From Rehmannia glutinosa (lineage: Eukaryota; Streptophyta; Magnoliopsida; Lamiales; Orobanchaceae): a DNA stretch of 64,000 nucleotides. The DNA lies in NCBI GenBank assembly GCA_016081115.2, contig JABTTQ020001742.1:124001-188000 (forward strand). The letters run 5' to 3'. Every line of letters starts with the position of its first letter. Within the stretch, counting starts at the first letter, position 1. Below, in pieces: positions 51,630-63,925 of the stretch. Under the pieces are notes generated by a model. That model ran no database searches. It saw only the letters and a list, made by a program, of their open reading frames with translations, and was not told the DNA's origin. Made by a program: the position numbers and the translations under genes.

Positions 51630-51916
51630 AATTCATTTTATTTCCATTATCTACATGTAGGTCAGAGAATAATAAACCTTAATCACTATTTCAAAAGTAA
51701 TAAAGAAACTTGAATTGAAACCTTGTTTTTAATTTTTATTGTTTTTGTAATTGTTGTTGTCAGATCATATGAAAACGTAATCTTTTCGTTAAAAAGATTT
51801 ACTTAACAATGGTCGGTCGGGATATTCTGTTTCAAAATGGCCGGTTGTTTTTATATTCAGGGTGTAGTCAGTCGGCTCAGCTACCACACCGATCTTGTAG
51901 ATACTAGTGTAGTATC

Positions 51917-52828
51917 TGTTAGTCCAAGTGGCTACGATAATCTAGAGGGGGGGTGAATAGATTATGCCGATTTTTCGCAAATCACCCTCTTTTTCGAATC
52001 AACAAGTAAATGACAAGAATGTAAATGCGGAAATTAAACAACACTCGTTGATTTAAAGAGGTTCAATCCACCTAGGGCCTAATCCTCTATTTATAAGGAA
52101 GTCTTCACCAACATAGGCTCCCAACATAGGCTCCTCTATCTTCACTTTTATCTACAAAAAGAAGATCACAAGATGTAGAAATATTGTACAAAAATCAAAA
52201 GTAAATCTTGCTGTCAAGAATTTCAAACAGCATAATTTTGCTGTCACAAAATAGCATAGGGCGACCGGTTGCCCTGTTGAAGATTTCGACCGTTTGAAAA
52301 AATAGTGCGATCCAGTGCAGTGTCGTCGGGGGTCGGCCAGGTCGTCGGGGGTGCGACCCAGGTCGCCCCTAAGGTCGACAGGTCGACCTCACCCTTGACC
52401 GGTCCCCTCCTTCTTTTTTTCACAAAATTTGTTTTTGCTTTCATTCTGTTTCATTTTTTCAACTCTTGGTGCCGGTCGACGTATAGGGCGACGTCGACCG
52501 ACTCTCCAATTTGAAATGTTGTCCGATTTTTGTCAAAAATAAACTTCAAGAAATACTCAAAAAATTAGTAAAAACATTTTAAATCAATTGGGAGTATTTG
52601 GACAACATTTACAAACATTGTTTTGGTGTAAAAACCAATATAAACAAAATCATAAAAAGTGTTGTCCAATTTTAATCAAATTAAAAACTTTAAGAAATAC
52701 TCCAAAAAATTAGTACAAACATTTTAAATCATTTAGGAGTATTTGGACAACATATAAAAACATTGTTTTGGTATAAAAACTCATTTAAACAAAATCATCA
52801 AAATCTTGATAAAAACATATATCTAACA
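51917..52828 (-). repeat. 3' LTR of the SIRE element
   Basis: Direct repeat of 58790-59683, about 912 bp, with scattered mismatches and indels between copies. The right part contains two similar tandem units of about 145 bp ('gaaatactc', 'attttaaatca', 'gagtatttggacaacat'). Confidence 0.9.
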
Positions 52829-54104
52829 AACTCCCCCTTTTTGATGATTACAAACCAAAACAATTTTAGAAAGTCGATTTTAAAACAAAACAAATTTTCC
52901 GGTCTAAAACAACAATCCATTACAAGCAAGATTTATCATTAGTACAACACCCAAGAGTAGGAGCAAAGATTTTTCAAAATCATTTAAGCACAAGCTCCCC
53001 TATCAACATGCATAGCAGGAGTAAATATAGAAGCAACAACTAAAAGCTAAAAGCTTAACTTTTACAAAATAAGCTTGAATTATATGAGCTTAAAAGCTCC
53101 CCCTGTCACAGGACATCATTAGTCAAGCATAAAAGTCCACAATATATCAAATGGACTAAACAATATTCGACTTATGGCTTTTAAGAGCCCTAGCTTATAG
53201 CTTTTCTTGCGATCTTATTTTCACTTCTTTGAGCGTATGAGCGTTTTTCCTGTTTCTCCCCCTTTGGAATCATCAAAAAGAATGTTAGCACGATAAAAAC
53301 ATCATATATTCAAATCAAAATGCGCAAATTTATCGATTTATCGAGCTTTTTGAAAATTGAAGCTTAAATTCCAAATAAAAGGGAAACGTTGATCAATTGA
53401 CTTGCAAAAGCTCATTTGATTGATAAAACATGATCTCTATAAACTTATAAGACTTTTCAAATCGAGAGAATCATGTAGGTGATGAATTTTTCATTGAAAC
53501 ATTTTGTCGAACACTTGGCGTGTGTCGAATAAAACTAGAAGAATATAACACCTTTGCGATTCGTTTAAGCCAAAAATTTTCATCACCAATTGCAATACAA
53601 CAATATTCATCCAACAACAATCATCATATACGACATACTAATACAATAATTTCATCAAAATAACAAGATACAAGCACATTCTCAAGGGTTCAACCCAATT
53701 GAGATTAAAAAGAGAAATTCTTACCATTTGATCGGAGAGGATGAGCAACAATGATGATAATCGAGCCTAATGAAGTCCAAAATGTAAAATTTATGCACAA
53801 AAACAAATTTGAAGTGAAATTTGTGTGCAAAATGCGAAGGGGACGAAAAATAGACAAAATGAGCCAAAATGGTCAAATCGAAAAACATAAACGATTTAAA
53901 CCATAAAATGGTGTGGGGCGACCGGTTGGGGGGGTGGGCGACCGGTCGACGTCATGGGAGACCGGTCGGCCTTCCCCCAATCACCCCAGTGTTCTTCTGT
54001 TTTTCCAAAATCCGAAGATTTTTAACCAAAAATCCGATTTTTCGCCCCTAAGTTTTAAAACGTGCAAAAATGCAATTATAGACCTCATTCAATATGCATT
54101 ATGC
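52829..54104 (-). other. 3' untranslated region of the SIRE element
   Basis: Non-coding sequence between the RNase H stop (54105) and the 3' LTR. It starts (in element direction) after the coding region, includes GC-rich GGGCGACCGGT motifs at 53917-53975 that echo the LTR, and ends in the polypurine tract. No envelope-like reading frame was found. Confidence 0.6.
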
Positions 54105-56175
54105 CTAACCGAGCTCGTATAACGCAAAAGTCTCGGAAGATAGTGGTTTTGTAAAAATGTCCGCTAATTGATCTTGAGATGGTACAAAAGATATCTCAAT
54201 TTTTCGTTTTGAAACACAATCCCTTAGAAAATGATGTCGAATCTCAATATGTTTAGTGCGGTTATGATGAATCGGGTTTTGAGCAATGTTTATAGCGGAT
54301 ATATTATCACAAAAGATAGGAACACTTTCAAAAGAACATTTATAATCCGCTAAGGTTTGTTTCATCCAAAGAAGTTGTGTACAACAAAATCTTTGCGGAA
54401 ATATATTCGGCCGGCCGTTGAAAGTGAAACACAATTTTATTTCTTTGAAAACCAAGAAACTAGGCAATCACCTAGAAATTGACATGATCCAGGAAGTACT
54501 TTTCGATCATCAATATTTCCCGCATAATCAGAATCACTATAACCTTTAAGAAAAATTTTCATTCTTTGGATAGAATAAACCATATTGAATAGTGCCTTTC
54601 AAATATCGAAAAATCCTTTTAATGGCACTCATGTGAGATTCTTTGGGATTGCTTTGAAAACGAGCACATAGGCATACGGCATGAAGAATATCCGGTCTAC
54701 TTGCGGTTAAATAAAGTAAACTACCAATCATACCTCGATATTTGGATTCATCAACCGACTTGCCTTTTTCATCTTTGTCAATCTTGACGCGTTTGTTGCC
54801 ATTGGGGTAGAGACGGTTCTTCCTTCTTCAATGCCAAATTTCTTCAAAAGCTCTTTTGTATATTTTGATTGAGAAATATAAATTCTTTCTTGGCATTGCT
54901 TAATTTGAAGTCAAGGAAGAAGTTGAGTTCCCTATCATGCTCATTTCAAATTCACCTTGCATTAACTTAGAAAATTTCTTGCACAAGGATTCATTAGTAA
55001 CACCAAAAATAATATCATCAACATAAATTTGCACTAATAATCAATATTGCCCTTTTTCAAAAACAAAGAGAGTAGTATCAACTTTAGCTCTTGTAAAACC
55101 ATTTTGCAAAAGAAAAGAGCTAAGTCTATCATACCATGCACGGGGTGCTTGTTTCAAACCATACAAGGTCTTTTTAAGTCTATAAACATCATTAGGCCTA
55201 GAAAAATTTTCAAACCCCGGAGGTTGTTTTACATAGACTTCTTCTTGAATAATACCATTTAAAAATGCGGATTTTACATCCATTTGGTAAAACTTGAAAT
55301 TTTTAAAACAAGAATAGGCAAGTAAAATACAAATAGCTTCTAAACGTCTTTCAGGTGCAAATGTTTCATCATAATCAATACCTTCTTCTTGACAATAACC
55401 TTGAGCTACTAACCTCGCTTTGTTTGAACAATATTGCCTTGGTCATCGAGCTTGTTCGAAATACCCATTTTGTACCAATAATGGTTTGAGATGGAGGACA
55501 AGGTACTAATTCCCATACATCATTCCTTTCAAATTGATTCAACTCCTCTTGCATTTCTAAAATCCAATCCTCATCTTCAATAGTTTCCTTAGCATTTTTA
55601 GGCTCTTTTTGAGATATAAGAGCTTTCTCGGCAAATTTTCCTCGAGTCATTACTTTATCAAGGGGATCACCAATAATAAGATCTTTTGGGTGATCTCCCT
55701 TAAATTTCAATGCTACGGGAAGATTCGAAGTATCACCTTTATCTTTTTGAGGAACATTTGAGCTTGAAGGTTGATCATTTTGAGTTTCATCTTGAACAAT
55801 GGGTTCAACAATATCCTCTTCATCACTTTCATCATTGGGTATCCTTTCAACACCCGAAGCTTCATTGAATTTGACATGGATGGATTCTTCAACAACCCCA
55901 CTAGTCTTATTGTAAACCCGATATACTTTGCTCTTGATTGAATACCCCATAAATATTCCTTCATCGGCCATAGGATCAAGTTTGTCTAATTGATCCTTAG
56001 TATTCAAAATAAAACATTTACATCCAAATATTTTGAAATAACTAATATTTGGAGTTCTTCCTTTCCAAAGCTCATATGGAGTTTTATTCATTTTAGGACG
56101 AATATAAACTCGATTAATGACATAGCAAGCGGTACTTACGCTTCGCCCAAAAATATTTTGGAAGTGAAAATTCAT
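54105..56175 (-). pseudogene. SIRE element reverse transcriptase and RNase H, several frame breaks
   Basis: Pieces on the minus strand: linker/RT start 56175..55375 (NISYFKIFGCKCFILNTKDQ, WILEMQEELNQFERNDVWEL), RT core 55283..55041 (MDVKSAFLNGIIQEEVYVKQ, PPGFENF, YRLKKTLYGLKQAPRAWYD), 54731..54546 (IGSLLYLTASRPDILHAV) and RNase H 54467..54105 (IFCDNISAINIAQNP, HIEIRHHFLRD, DQLADIFTKPL). The RT active-site box (YVDD class) falls around 55010-55025, between the open frames. The order is standard for Ty1/copia. Confidence 0.85.
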
Positions 56176-57361
56176 TGAGCATGGACCGACTCATTTCTTG
56201 AAGTGTCTGATTCTTCCTTTCGGCTACTCTATTTTGTTGAGGTGTCCTTGGAGCCGAAAAATTATGACTATATTCCTTGGTTTCACAAAAGACTCTAAAT
56301 TCGCTGTCAAATTCTCCACCTCGATCACTTCGAATAGACTTAATAGTATCTTCCTTTTCATTTTCAATAAGTCTACACAACTTAACAAACTCATTAACGG
56401 CATCGCTTTTATTTGTAAGAAATAGAGCCAAAGTATATCTAGAATAATCATCGACTATAACAAAAGTGTAATGTTTTTCACTTAGACTTGCCGTACCAAT
56501 ATCCCCATACAAATCAAGATGAAGCATTTGTAGGGGTTTGGTAGTGGAAATTTCATTTTTGGGCTTAAAACTACTCTTAACTAATTTGTTCTTTTGACAA
56601 GTGTCACATAAGCCAAGATTTTCAAAATTCAATTTGGGTAGTCCTTTTACATGTTGGTTTTTGTAAATAGTTTGCAAATTTTTGTATCCAACATGCCCAA
56701 GTCGCCTATGCCATAAACTAGTTAAATCATTATTGGCGACAAGACAAGAAACATTTTGACTAACCAAATCACTTGTACAAATTTTGTAAAGATTGCCTTT
56801 TCTAATTGCTTCAAAAAAAATTTATCATTTTTGGAAATAAGGCATTTTTCTTTATTCAAAACAACATTATAATTTGAATCACAAAGTTGGCTAACACTTA
56901 TCAAATTGAACTTAAGTCCTTCTACTAAAAGAACATTACTAAGAGAGAAAGAAGAGTTACCAATTTCTCCATTTCCAAGAATTCTTCCTTTGCCATTGCC
57001 GAACATGACCATACCCTCTTCTTGGAGCTTGATGTTGGAAAAAAGTTCTTTCTTTCCGGTCATATGGCGTGAACATCCGCTGTCCACGAGCCATTTTGAA
57101 TCTTCCATTGTTGTTATAGCCCCTATAACCTACAAAGGAATTATTTTTAGGTACCCTATAATTTTGGGGTCCATGGGGGTTAGCCTTGAGACCTTTAGGT
57201 CTCCAATAATAGCTAAAATTATTCTTCAATTTACAATTGCTAGCATAGTGTCCATTCTTACCACAGTAAAAAACAAGTAATAATACGAGGACTACTAGCA
57301 CGTACAAAGGTTGGACCTTGGTCTTTTTTCTTAAAAGCATTTTGAAAAGGTTTGTAACCAA
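56114..57361 (-). pseudogene. SIRE element protease and integrase
   Basis: The protease part includes KWLVDSGCSRHMTG (57108 frame, DSG active site) and GNGKGRILG. The integrase frame 56767..56114 includes the GAG-pre-integrase HRRLGH, the zinc-binding CDTCQKNK, and the catalytic core with D (LDLYGDIG), D (RSDRGGEFDSEF) and E (RVAERKNQTLQEM). The triad is present although the frames are offset from one another. Confidence 0.85.
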
Positions 57362-57669
57362 GTCCTAATTTATAATGCTCACCTCTTTGTGCATATAAAA
57401 TTTTTGTGACTTTATCCGTACTTAAATTGAATCGATGCACATCTTTTTTCAAATTTTCAATATCATTTGTGAGCGTTTGTTTTTCGGTTTCAAGAGTACG
57501 GACCATAGTAAGAGTAATAGCATGAGCCTTATCAAGAGAGTCATAAGAAGTAAATAATTTATCTTTTTCTAGTTTAAGCTCTTTATGCTCCTTTTTCAAA
57601 TTCTTGTATTTAACAATCAAATTTTGAAACTCATTTTCAATTCATCAAAATCACATTGTAATTCATCAA

Positions 57670-58731
57670 CTAGGGAAGAAGATGAAGCATTAGAACGCAC
57701 TCGGTATTTTCATCGTCTATGGCCATAAGACCATGTTCGGATTCTCCTTCCTCGTCGGTTGTTTCAAGTAATTCATCCCAAGTTTTGACGTCCGCATTTA
57801 ACGCCTTCTTTTTCGGAAAAGGTTTTTCTTCTATTGTTCCTCTTCCGTTAATTTTGGGCAATTGGCTATGTAGTGCCCGAATTTTCCGCATTTGAAACAA
57901 GAATTGTCTCTAGGCTTTCTTGTTTTATTTTTGTTTACAAATTTTGCAAATTTTCTAACAAGAGCCGTCATTTCTTCATCATCCTCATCACTAGCATAAT
58001 AGATATTATTAGAAGAAGATGCTTAAACCTTTAATAATATTTTGCGTGCCGGTTTAGAGGTGGATGGTTGAGAATTTTTCCTCTCCTTGAGATATACTTC
58101 ATAAATAAGGAGGTTCCCAATGAGCTCATCAAACTTGAGTGTCTCAAGATTTTGAGCTTCCGTGATTGCCGTCACCTTTTCGGACCATGAGGGAAGGGAA
58201 TTTAAGACTTTGGTCACCTTATCTTCTTCGGAGATGACCTTTCCAAGAGCCACAAGAGGATTGACAATGTTGTCAAGCCTTTCCACCATTTTTGATATGT
58301 TTTCACCATCATGCATATTGAAATTTTCAAAGTCTTTCACAAACATTGTTTTTCTTGCTTGCTTCACTTTCTTTGTGCCCTCATAGATGGTTTCTAATTT
58401 TCCCAAACTTCATGTGCCGACCGTATGCCTCTTATGTGATTATATTCGGTGGCGGTAAGAAAGCAATGTAAAATGTTTAAGGCTTACCGTTTAAAGAGAA
58501 AACCTTCTTGTCATTTTCATCGTATTCTTGAACGGCTTGGGAGTCGTGGTACCATCCTCCAATTTTGTTGTTGGTTGAGCAACTCCTTCAATGACCACAT
58601 TCCAAATTTCAAACCGCACCTTGTAGAAAGCACTCCATGCGATCTTTCCAAAATGCGTAGTTGTTGGCGTCGAATAGTGGTGGCTTATTGGTGGAGGCGC
58701 CGGTGGTGAGATAAGCTTCATTCGTAGCCAT
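57670..58731 (-). pseudogene. SIRE element gag
   Basis: Start at 58731 (MATNEAYLTTGASTNKPPLF, then DANNYAFWKDRMECF), broken by a frameshift at about 58640. The middle frame 58406..58023 contains the UBN2-type gag region (MGKLETIYEGTKKVKQARKT ... MVERLDNIVNPLVALG ... LNSLPSWSEKV). A further piece (57900-57670, DELLETTDEEGESEHGLMA) has the acidic linker typical of SIRE gags, and a coiled coil follows (57620-57258, NLKKEHKELKLEKDKLF). A zinc-knuckle remnant is seen near 57260 (CGKNGHYASNCK). Confidence 0.85.
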
Positions 58732-58774
58732 GAATCTTTCCTCTTTACTCGAAACGAGCTAGCCAAAGAGTTTG

Positions 58775-58788
58775 GCTCACGATACCAC
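58775..58788 (-). other. Primer-binding site of the SIRE element
   Basis: The minus strand reads AGTGGTATCGTGAGCC directly after the 5' LTR end ...TTGGACTAACA. It resembles the complement of the 3' end of initiator tRNA-Met, as in most plant Ty1/copia elements. Confidence 0.8.
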
Positions 58789-58789
58789 T

Positions 58790-59683
58790 TGTTAGTCCAA
58801 GTGGCTACGATAATCTAGAGGGGGTGAATAGATTATGCCGATTTTTCGCAAATCACCCTCTTTTTCGAATCAACAAGTAAATGACAAGAATGTAAATGCG
58901 GAAATTAAACAACACTCGTTGATTTAAAGAGGTTCAACCCACCTAGGGCCTAATCCTCTATTTATAGGGAAGTCTTCACCAACATAGGCTCCCAACATAG
59001 GCTCTCTATCTTCACTTTTGTCTACAAAAGAAGATCACAAGATGTAGAAATATTGTACAAAAATCAAAAGTAAATCTTTTTGTCAAGAATTTCAAATGAA
59101 AGACATAATTTTTTGTCACAAAATAGCATAGGGCGACGGTTTGCCCTGTTAAAGATTTCGACCATTTGAAAAAATAGTGCGATCCCAGTACAAGTCGTCG
59201 GGGGTCGGCCGAGGTGCGACGTCGCCTAGGGTGCGGCCAGTCGGTCGACCTCACCTTGACCGGTCCCCTCCTTCTTTTTTCACAAAATTTGTTTCTGTTT
59301 AGATTCTGTTTCATTTTTCAACTCTTCAAGTACCGGTCGACGATAGGCGACGATCGACCTCCAATTTGAAATATTGTCCGATTTTTGTCAAAAATAAACT
59401 TCAAGAAATACTCCAAAAAATTAGTAAAAATATTTTAAATCAATTGGGAGTATTTAGACAACATTTACAAATATTGTTTTGGTGTAAAAACCAATATAAA
59501 CAAAATCATCAAAAGTGTTGTCCAATTTTAATCAAATTAAAAACTCTAAGAAATACTCCAAAAATTAGCACAAACATTTTAAATCATTTAGGAGTATTTG
59601 GACAACATATAAAAACATTGTTTTGGTATAAAAACTCATTTAAACAAAATCATCAAAATCTTGATAAAAACATTTATCTAACA
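58790..59683 (-). repeat. 5' LTR of the SIRE element
   Basis: About 894 bp, TGTTAG...CTAACA, the partner of 51917-52828. On the plus strand it is followed by the target duplication GTATC. Confidence 0.9.
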
Positions 59684-59688
59684 GTATC

Positions 59689-60574
59689 TATAGTAGATCT
59701 GCACACAATACATACCGAACTGTGTGAATTTGCATATATCGTTACACATTTATAATAAATTTACGGTTATTATACACCTGGTGTACTTCTCCAAGTGTAT
59801 CATGGAATAAATCATTTTCTTGCATTCAGAATTTATCTAAATACCCTAAGTAATTCTAAAATCGGAAACTCAATTTTAAATAAAGGTCACAAAAGTAACA
59901 TATAGCATGGGGTAAGTTCAAGAATGACCTTTTTTCATGTTTCAGTTACAACTATGGCCTTCCTTATTAAAAGGATTCAAATATGCACTGAAGTTCCCAT
60001 TATACCCTTTATAACAAATAAGGAAATAAATGATTAAATTCGCTCCATTTTCTGAGAATAGGAACACTTTCAAGATTCAGAACTTTGTTTCATTTGTGGC
60101 ATTGTTACACCTACTTAGATCCAGTCTCCATACGGAGGTTTTAAAAAGATCATGTCAGGTTTCCAGCCGATAAACTTAATAGGTTATATAATTAAAAGAA
60201 GTTCGATTATGTATTATCAGTTCCAAACTAAGGTTTACAGGTGAAAATGAAAATAGTCCATTACGACCATACCAGGCCCAACATGCTTCGAAAAATTAAT
60301 AAATCCCTTAAAATTCATACCTTTATTGATCAAACAAAGCACCAGGGTTTAGTGGTTCGCAACGCCACCCGATCGGAAAATTACTCGCCCCGGATCGTTT
60401 GACAAACGACTCTCTTTGTTAAACCTCACCCTCGGGGGAAGATGATCCGCAAGTTATTCGACTCCTTTAAAACCGCTCAACACAACATTAGTTCGTTTCC
60501 CCTACTCCAGGCGTAAAAGTAATTCTTCAAAGGGATGAATCAATAGTACATTATGAACACATGTTGAACAAACA
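59689..60574. other. Gene-free stretch
   Basis: AT-rich with a GC-balanced block at 60345-60480 ('ggtttagtggttcgcaacg', 'cggatcgtttgacaaacg'). This block may be part of the pararetroviral leader or an unrelated remnant. Nothing firmer can be said. Confidence 0.4.
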
Positions 60575-61691
60575 ACCTTTATTTTATTAAGAACTTAAAG
60601 AAAAATTTATTACATCAGTAATCTCCTTTTGGGAGGAGAAAACTTGTTTAGCCTCTCATAAAAGCTATCACACTCTTGTACATAAAATTAAAAACTAGAA
60701 TCGAAAACCGAAAACACTCGGAAATTCTAAACTCACGATAGAAATATTTTACAAAGAAAGTTTATTGTTAGTTAGAAGACTAAGGGAAATGTTCGATGCC
60801 TTTAGCCTTCTTGCAGATCTTGACATTTATAGAGGTAGAAGACCTATATGTTCGTATTATTGCCCCTAAGTGGAGGTCTCTTTCATCCTTGAATTATTGC
60901 TCCACTTGCAGCAATTAGTTGGCATCCAACTCATCTTCACATGGGTTGGGCCTCCTCTTATGCAGTATCCAAGTTTTTATGAAAACTTCCAAATCATGCC
61001 GACTCGTCCTTCGTCTTTTAGTAACTTGGACGACATCTTTCATGGACCCACTTTTCGTCTTTTTCTGAGTGGGTTGTTACCTGTCTGGAGTCACATGTCT
61101 CCACTGACTTTGTTGGGGAATCTACGTTTTTGGTGGTCCCCGAAACTTTGTATACTTACGTGACTTTTCTTCTCCGTCAAGGGTCTTCTCGATCGACTTT
61201 TGGTAGGAATCCTTTGCCAAATTTTGGTTCATACAGTTTTGACATTCGGGATAGACCGAAGTTCCCAATGGCCTATGTGAGCCATATTGCAATATTTCCG
61301 TGAGTTTCTTTATTCCCGGTAGCTTGTTTTCCCACGAAGATTTCTTTTCTTTTGAATAGGTCTTCTACGAATCTTGTAGTTTTTCATGTCATAGTATTCA
61401 ACAAGAATGATCCGTTTTTGAATTTTGATAAAACTTGAACGGGAACTTGACTTTGTCCATCTCGGTGAGACGGACCCACAATCCCCACGCCCTTCTTGTT
61501 GTAATTTGATCTTGATGAAGGTCATGGCCAATTGTACTTCTTCTGAATTAGCCTCCTTAATATTTTTGAAGGCTCTTTCATCTGGTCGTCGAAGCCTGAT
61601 GTAATGGAAGGCTTCATGTCCACCTTTTCCGACGAGCTCTGTTCTTTGCACTTATGAAATACAACTCCAATGTATCCCTCGTTTTAGGTTG

Positions 61692-62115
61692 TTATTGTTG
61701 GACCAGCACTCGTACATTGCTTCCTGGATCCATTTTGGTAATTTTGTGATCTCCGGGAAGCCTGGTGAAGTAGTATAGATCGAGGCCAAAGCCCCAAACT
61801 CGTACCACCTCTTCACTTCTTGGCAGTGGAATTTGGTAACATCCAAACCTCTTGGATAATTTCGAGAAATATCGATCTTTATTTTTTCTGGAAATATCGA
61901 TTAGAATGTCATCGATATACACGAACATGAAACTGAAATAATCTTTGAAGAGATTATCCATCTTCCTTTGATATATACGGGGTGCGTTAGCCAATCCCAT
62001 AGGAATCACGTTCCAAATATTGTGTCTCTTGTGGTGTAGAGAAAGCTGAACTTCTTGCTTTCTTCATCCATCTTAATCTGGTAGAATCAGGATTTGCAAT
62101 CGAATTTTGAGAATA
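61692..62115 (-). pseudogene. Pararetroviral reverse transcriptase fragment
   Basis: FSKFDCKS followed by FYQIKM (about 62115-62075) is the palm motif A region; PMGLANAPRIYQRKMDN and VYIDDILI (about 62005-61905) are motif B and the active site. The motifs lie in different frames and are interrupted by stops. QRKMD after the motif B loop and YIDDIL are closer to caulimovirids than to Ty3/gypsy elements. Sequence after the active site diverges quickly. Confidence 0.68.
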
Positions 62116-63184
62116 TCTTGGCACCTTTGATACGATTAACCGGATGTTCTCTCGCTTGGGATATAGTATCCGTCGAACTCCAAAATGTTATTAATTCCTT
62201 GTAATTAATAACAAGTCTTCGCTTTCCTCTTTTGATTTCTCCATGGTTTCGACTAAGAATCGATCATTGTATGGAGAAACTCTGGTGAAATTAACTTAAG
62301 GTCAAGATGTTCCTTAAGTATCTTCTCGCATATCCTCACGATCCTCCGGTTCATAAGGATTGGTTTGAATCTTACAAACTCGTACTCCTTTCCAGGTTTA
62401 ACCTTTAAGGATGCTTTGAGCTCATTCTTGTCCCATCATGCCAAAGGATCTTCGTTATAATTCCTTTGGATCTTCTTCTTGATATCCTCGAGTGATATTA
62501 CTTCCTCTATGGTAACGTCACTCTGTGGATTCTCCATTAGACTCATCCATAAGTCGCAATGGCTTCGAGTGACTCGTTCTTCTCCTTGTACTCGAATGAA
62601 TACAAGTTATTTCCCATATCTTCGATCTTCGAATGGAACCAAATTGTCTACATAGGATAATAAAGCTTCACCAAATTTCCTTCGATCGCCATTTTTGGAT
62701 TGCGAAGTTTGGCTTCATCACCACGCTTGCTGCGAAAAGTAATAGGCATTTTTACGTAAAATGCTTCCGCGATCTTTGGACAATAAACTTATGATCACAT
62801 AATGTTGTGAAAATAAGTCTTATTGTCTCGTTCTCTGTGTAAATCGCTTGAATGTTTGTAGGAAGTTGTTTCCTAGCAAAACATCGCACTTGTATCATGG
62901 AAATAGATTGGTGGCGTTTTCACCTTGTACCATGGGTTACCGCTGCGCCTCCGATCATGATTTCGCTTGTTTAATTCCCTGTAAGGATAAGGATAAGAAT
63001 CCTTTTAGAGAAATCTCTTCCTTGCAATAGTGGTAAATCTTCTCCAATTTCTTTAGGAAAAACATCCGCTTTGCAAGTACATATTCCTAAGGCACTGAAT
63101 CAATATAGGCGGCGAAATATTCGCCTTGTATTGACATATAACATTCCGATAGAAATGTATATGGAGAATGGACTAGTGGTCATC

Positions 63185-63260
63185 GATCAGTATCTTTTAT
63201 CGCCCATTGTGAACTCCATTCCGTCTTGTAATCTTTCCCGAGGTTTGTGATCCTCAAGAA
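63185..63260 (-). pseudogene. Pararetroviral aspartic protease C-terminal remnant
   Basis: The minus strand reads EDPEQLILGINFLEDHKP and then DGMEFTMGDKRY, the end of a caulimovirid retropepsin domain (ILG.NF.. ... DG.EF). The catalytic DSG part upstream was not found in frame. Confidence 0.6.
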
Positions 63261-63649
63261 AATTAATTCCCAGTATTAATTGTTCAGGATCTTCCCCGCA
63301 ACTCTGTGATAGTAAGCTCCATTTCACCTATCTTCGGCTTCCTTGATATCGTCCAACTATTGGTTGTTGGAGATAATATAGAACATCACAAGGAAAAATA
63401 TTATCCTTTTGAGTGATGTCGAATATTACTTCCACTTCTCGCCATCCTTACGGACATTTCGGCTCTCTGTTTGTTTTGAAAACATCTAGAATGCGTTGAA
63501 GCGTACTTGGTCTCCTTTCTTCCCAACAATGCTACTCGTCATTTCGTCTGTTGGAAAGACATCCTTCTCGCTCAACTCTAAGACTTCGACTTTTGTTGAA
63601 GACTGGTTGATCTTGTATTTTCATATCGATCTCCTTGATAGTTGGAGAC

Positions 63650-63925
63650 TCAATAATCTCGGTAAAACCACCTGGCAAAGTCCTCGAAAATCCTTGGAAC
63701 TTCAATAAATTCCTTTCTCAAGAATACTTCTGAATGATGTGTATTCGAGAGAGCATATGATATCTTGTATGTGATCGAGTAGGGTCTGTTCCCTTCTTTC
63801 ATCAATTCGACTCTTTTGAAATTTTGATGAAGAATTAGGACTCTATTGAAATCTCGATCTCCCAAATTGTATGCAATTCTAGGATAGACATTAAATGCCA
63901 ATTTTTCAGAATCGCTCCAAGGCAT
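63650..63925 (-). pseudogene. Pararetroviral movement-protein-like fragment
   Basis: An open stretch of 91 codons reads FNVYPRIAYNLGDRDFNRVL, then ITYKISYALSNTHHSEVF and IEVPRIFEDFARWF. It lies upstream of the protease and RT on the same strand, where florendovirus-type elements carry the 30K movement domain. Residue-level support for the fold is weak, so the call rests mainly on position and the ISYALSN..H motif. It continues beyond the start at 63925 in other frames. Confidence 0.45.

Larger units (their letters stand above)
51917..59683 (-). mobile_element. Ty1/copia LTR retrotransposon, SIRE lineage, full length with broken ORFs
   Basis: LTRs 51917-52828 and 58790-59683 (about 900 bp, TGTTAG...CTAACA), with a perfect 5-bp target duplication GTATC (51912-51916, 59684-59688). 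Coding is on the minus strand, so the right LTR is the 5' LTR. The primer-binding site next to it reads TGGTATCGTGAGCC (58775-58788) and resembles initiator tRNA-Met priming; the polypurine tract AAAAAGGGGGAGTT precedes the left LTR (52829-52843). Domains in order: gag, protease, integrase, RT, RNase H (the Ty1/copia order), with gag and zinc-finger features of the SIRE group. Frameshifts break it into pieces. The LTRs carry an internal duplication (52514-52660 and 52662-52805). Confidence 0.92.

Noticed and set aside
60870..61163. 97-codon plus-strand frame
   Set aside because: It lies in the pararetroviral remnant whose recognisable motifs are all on the minus strand, and it has no domain.
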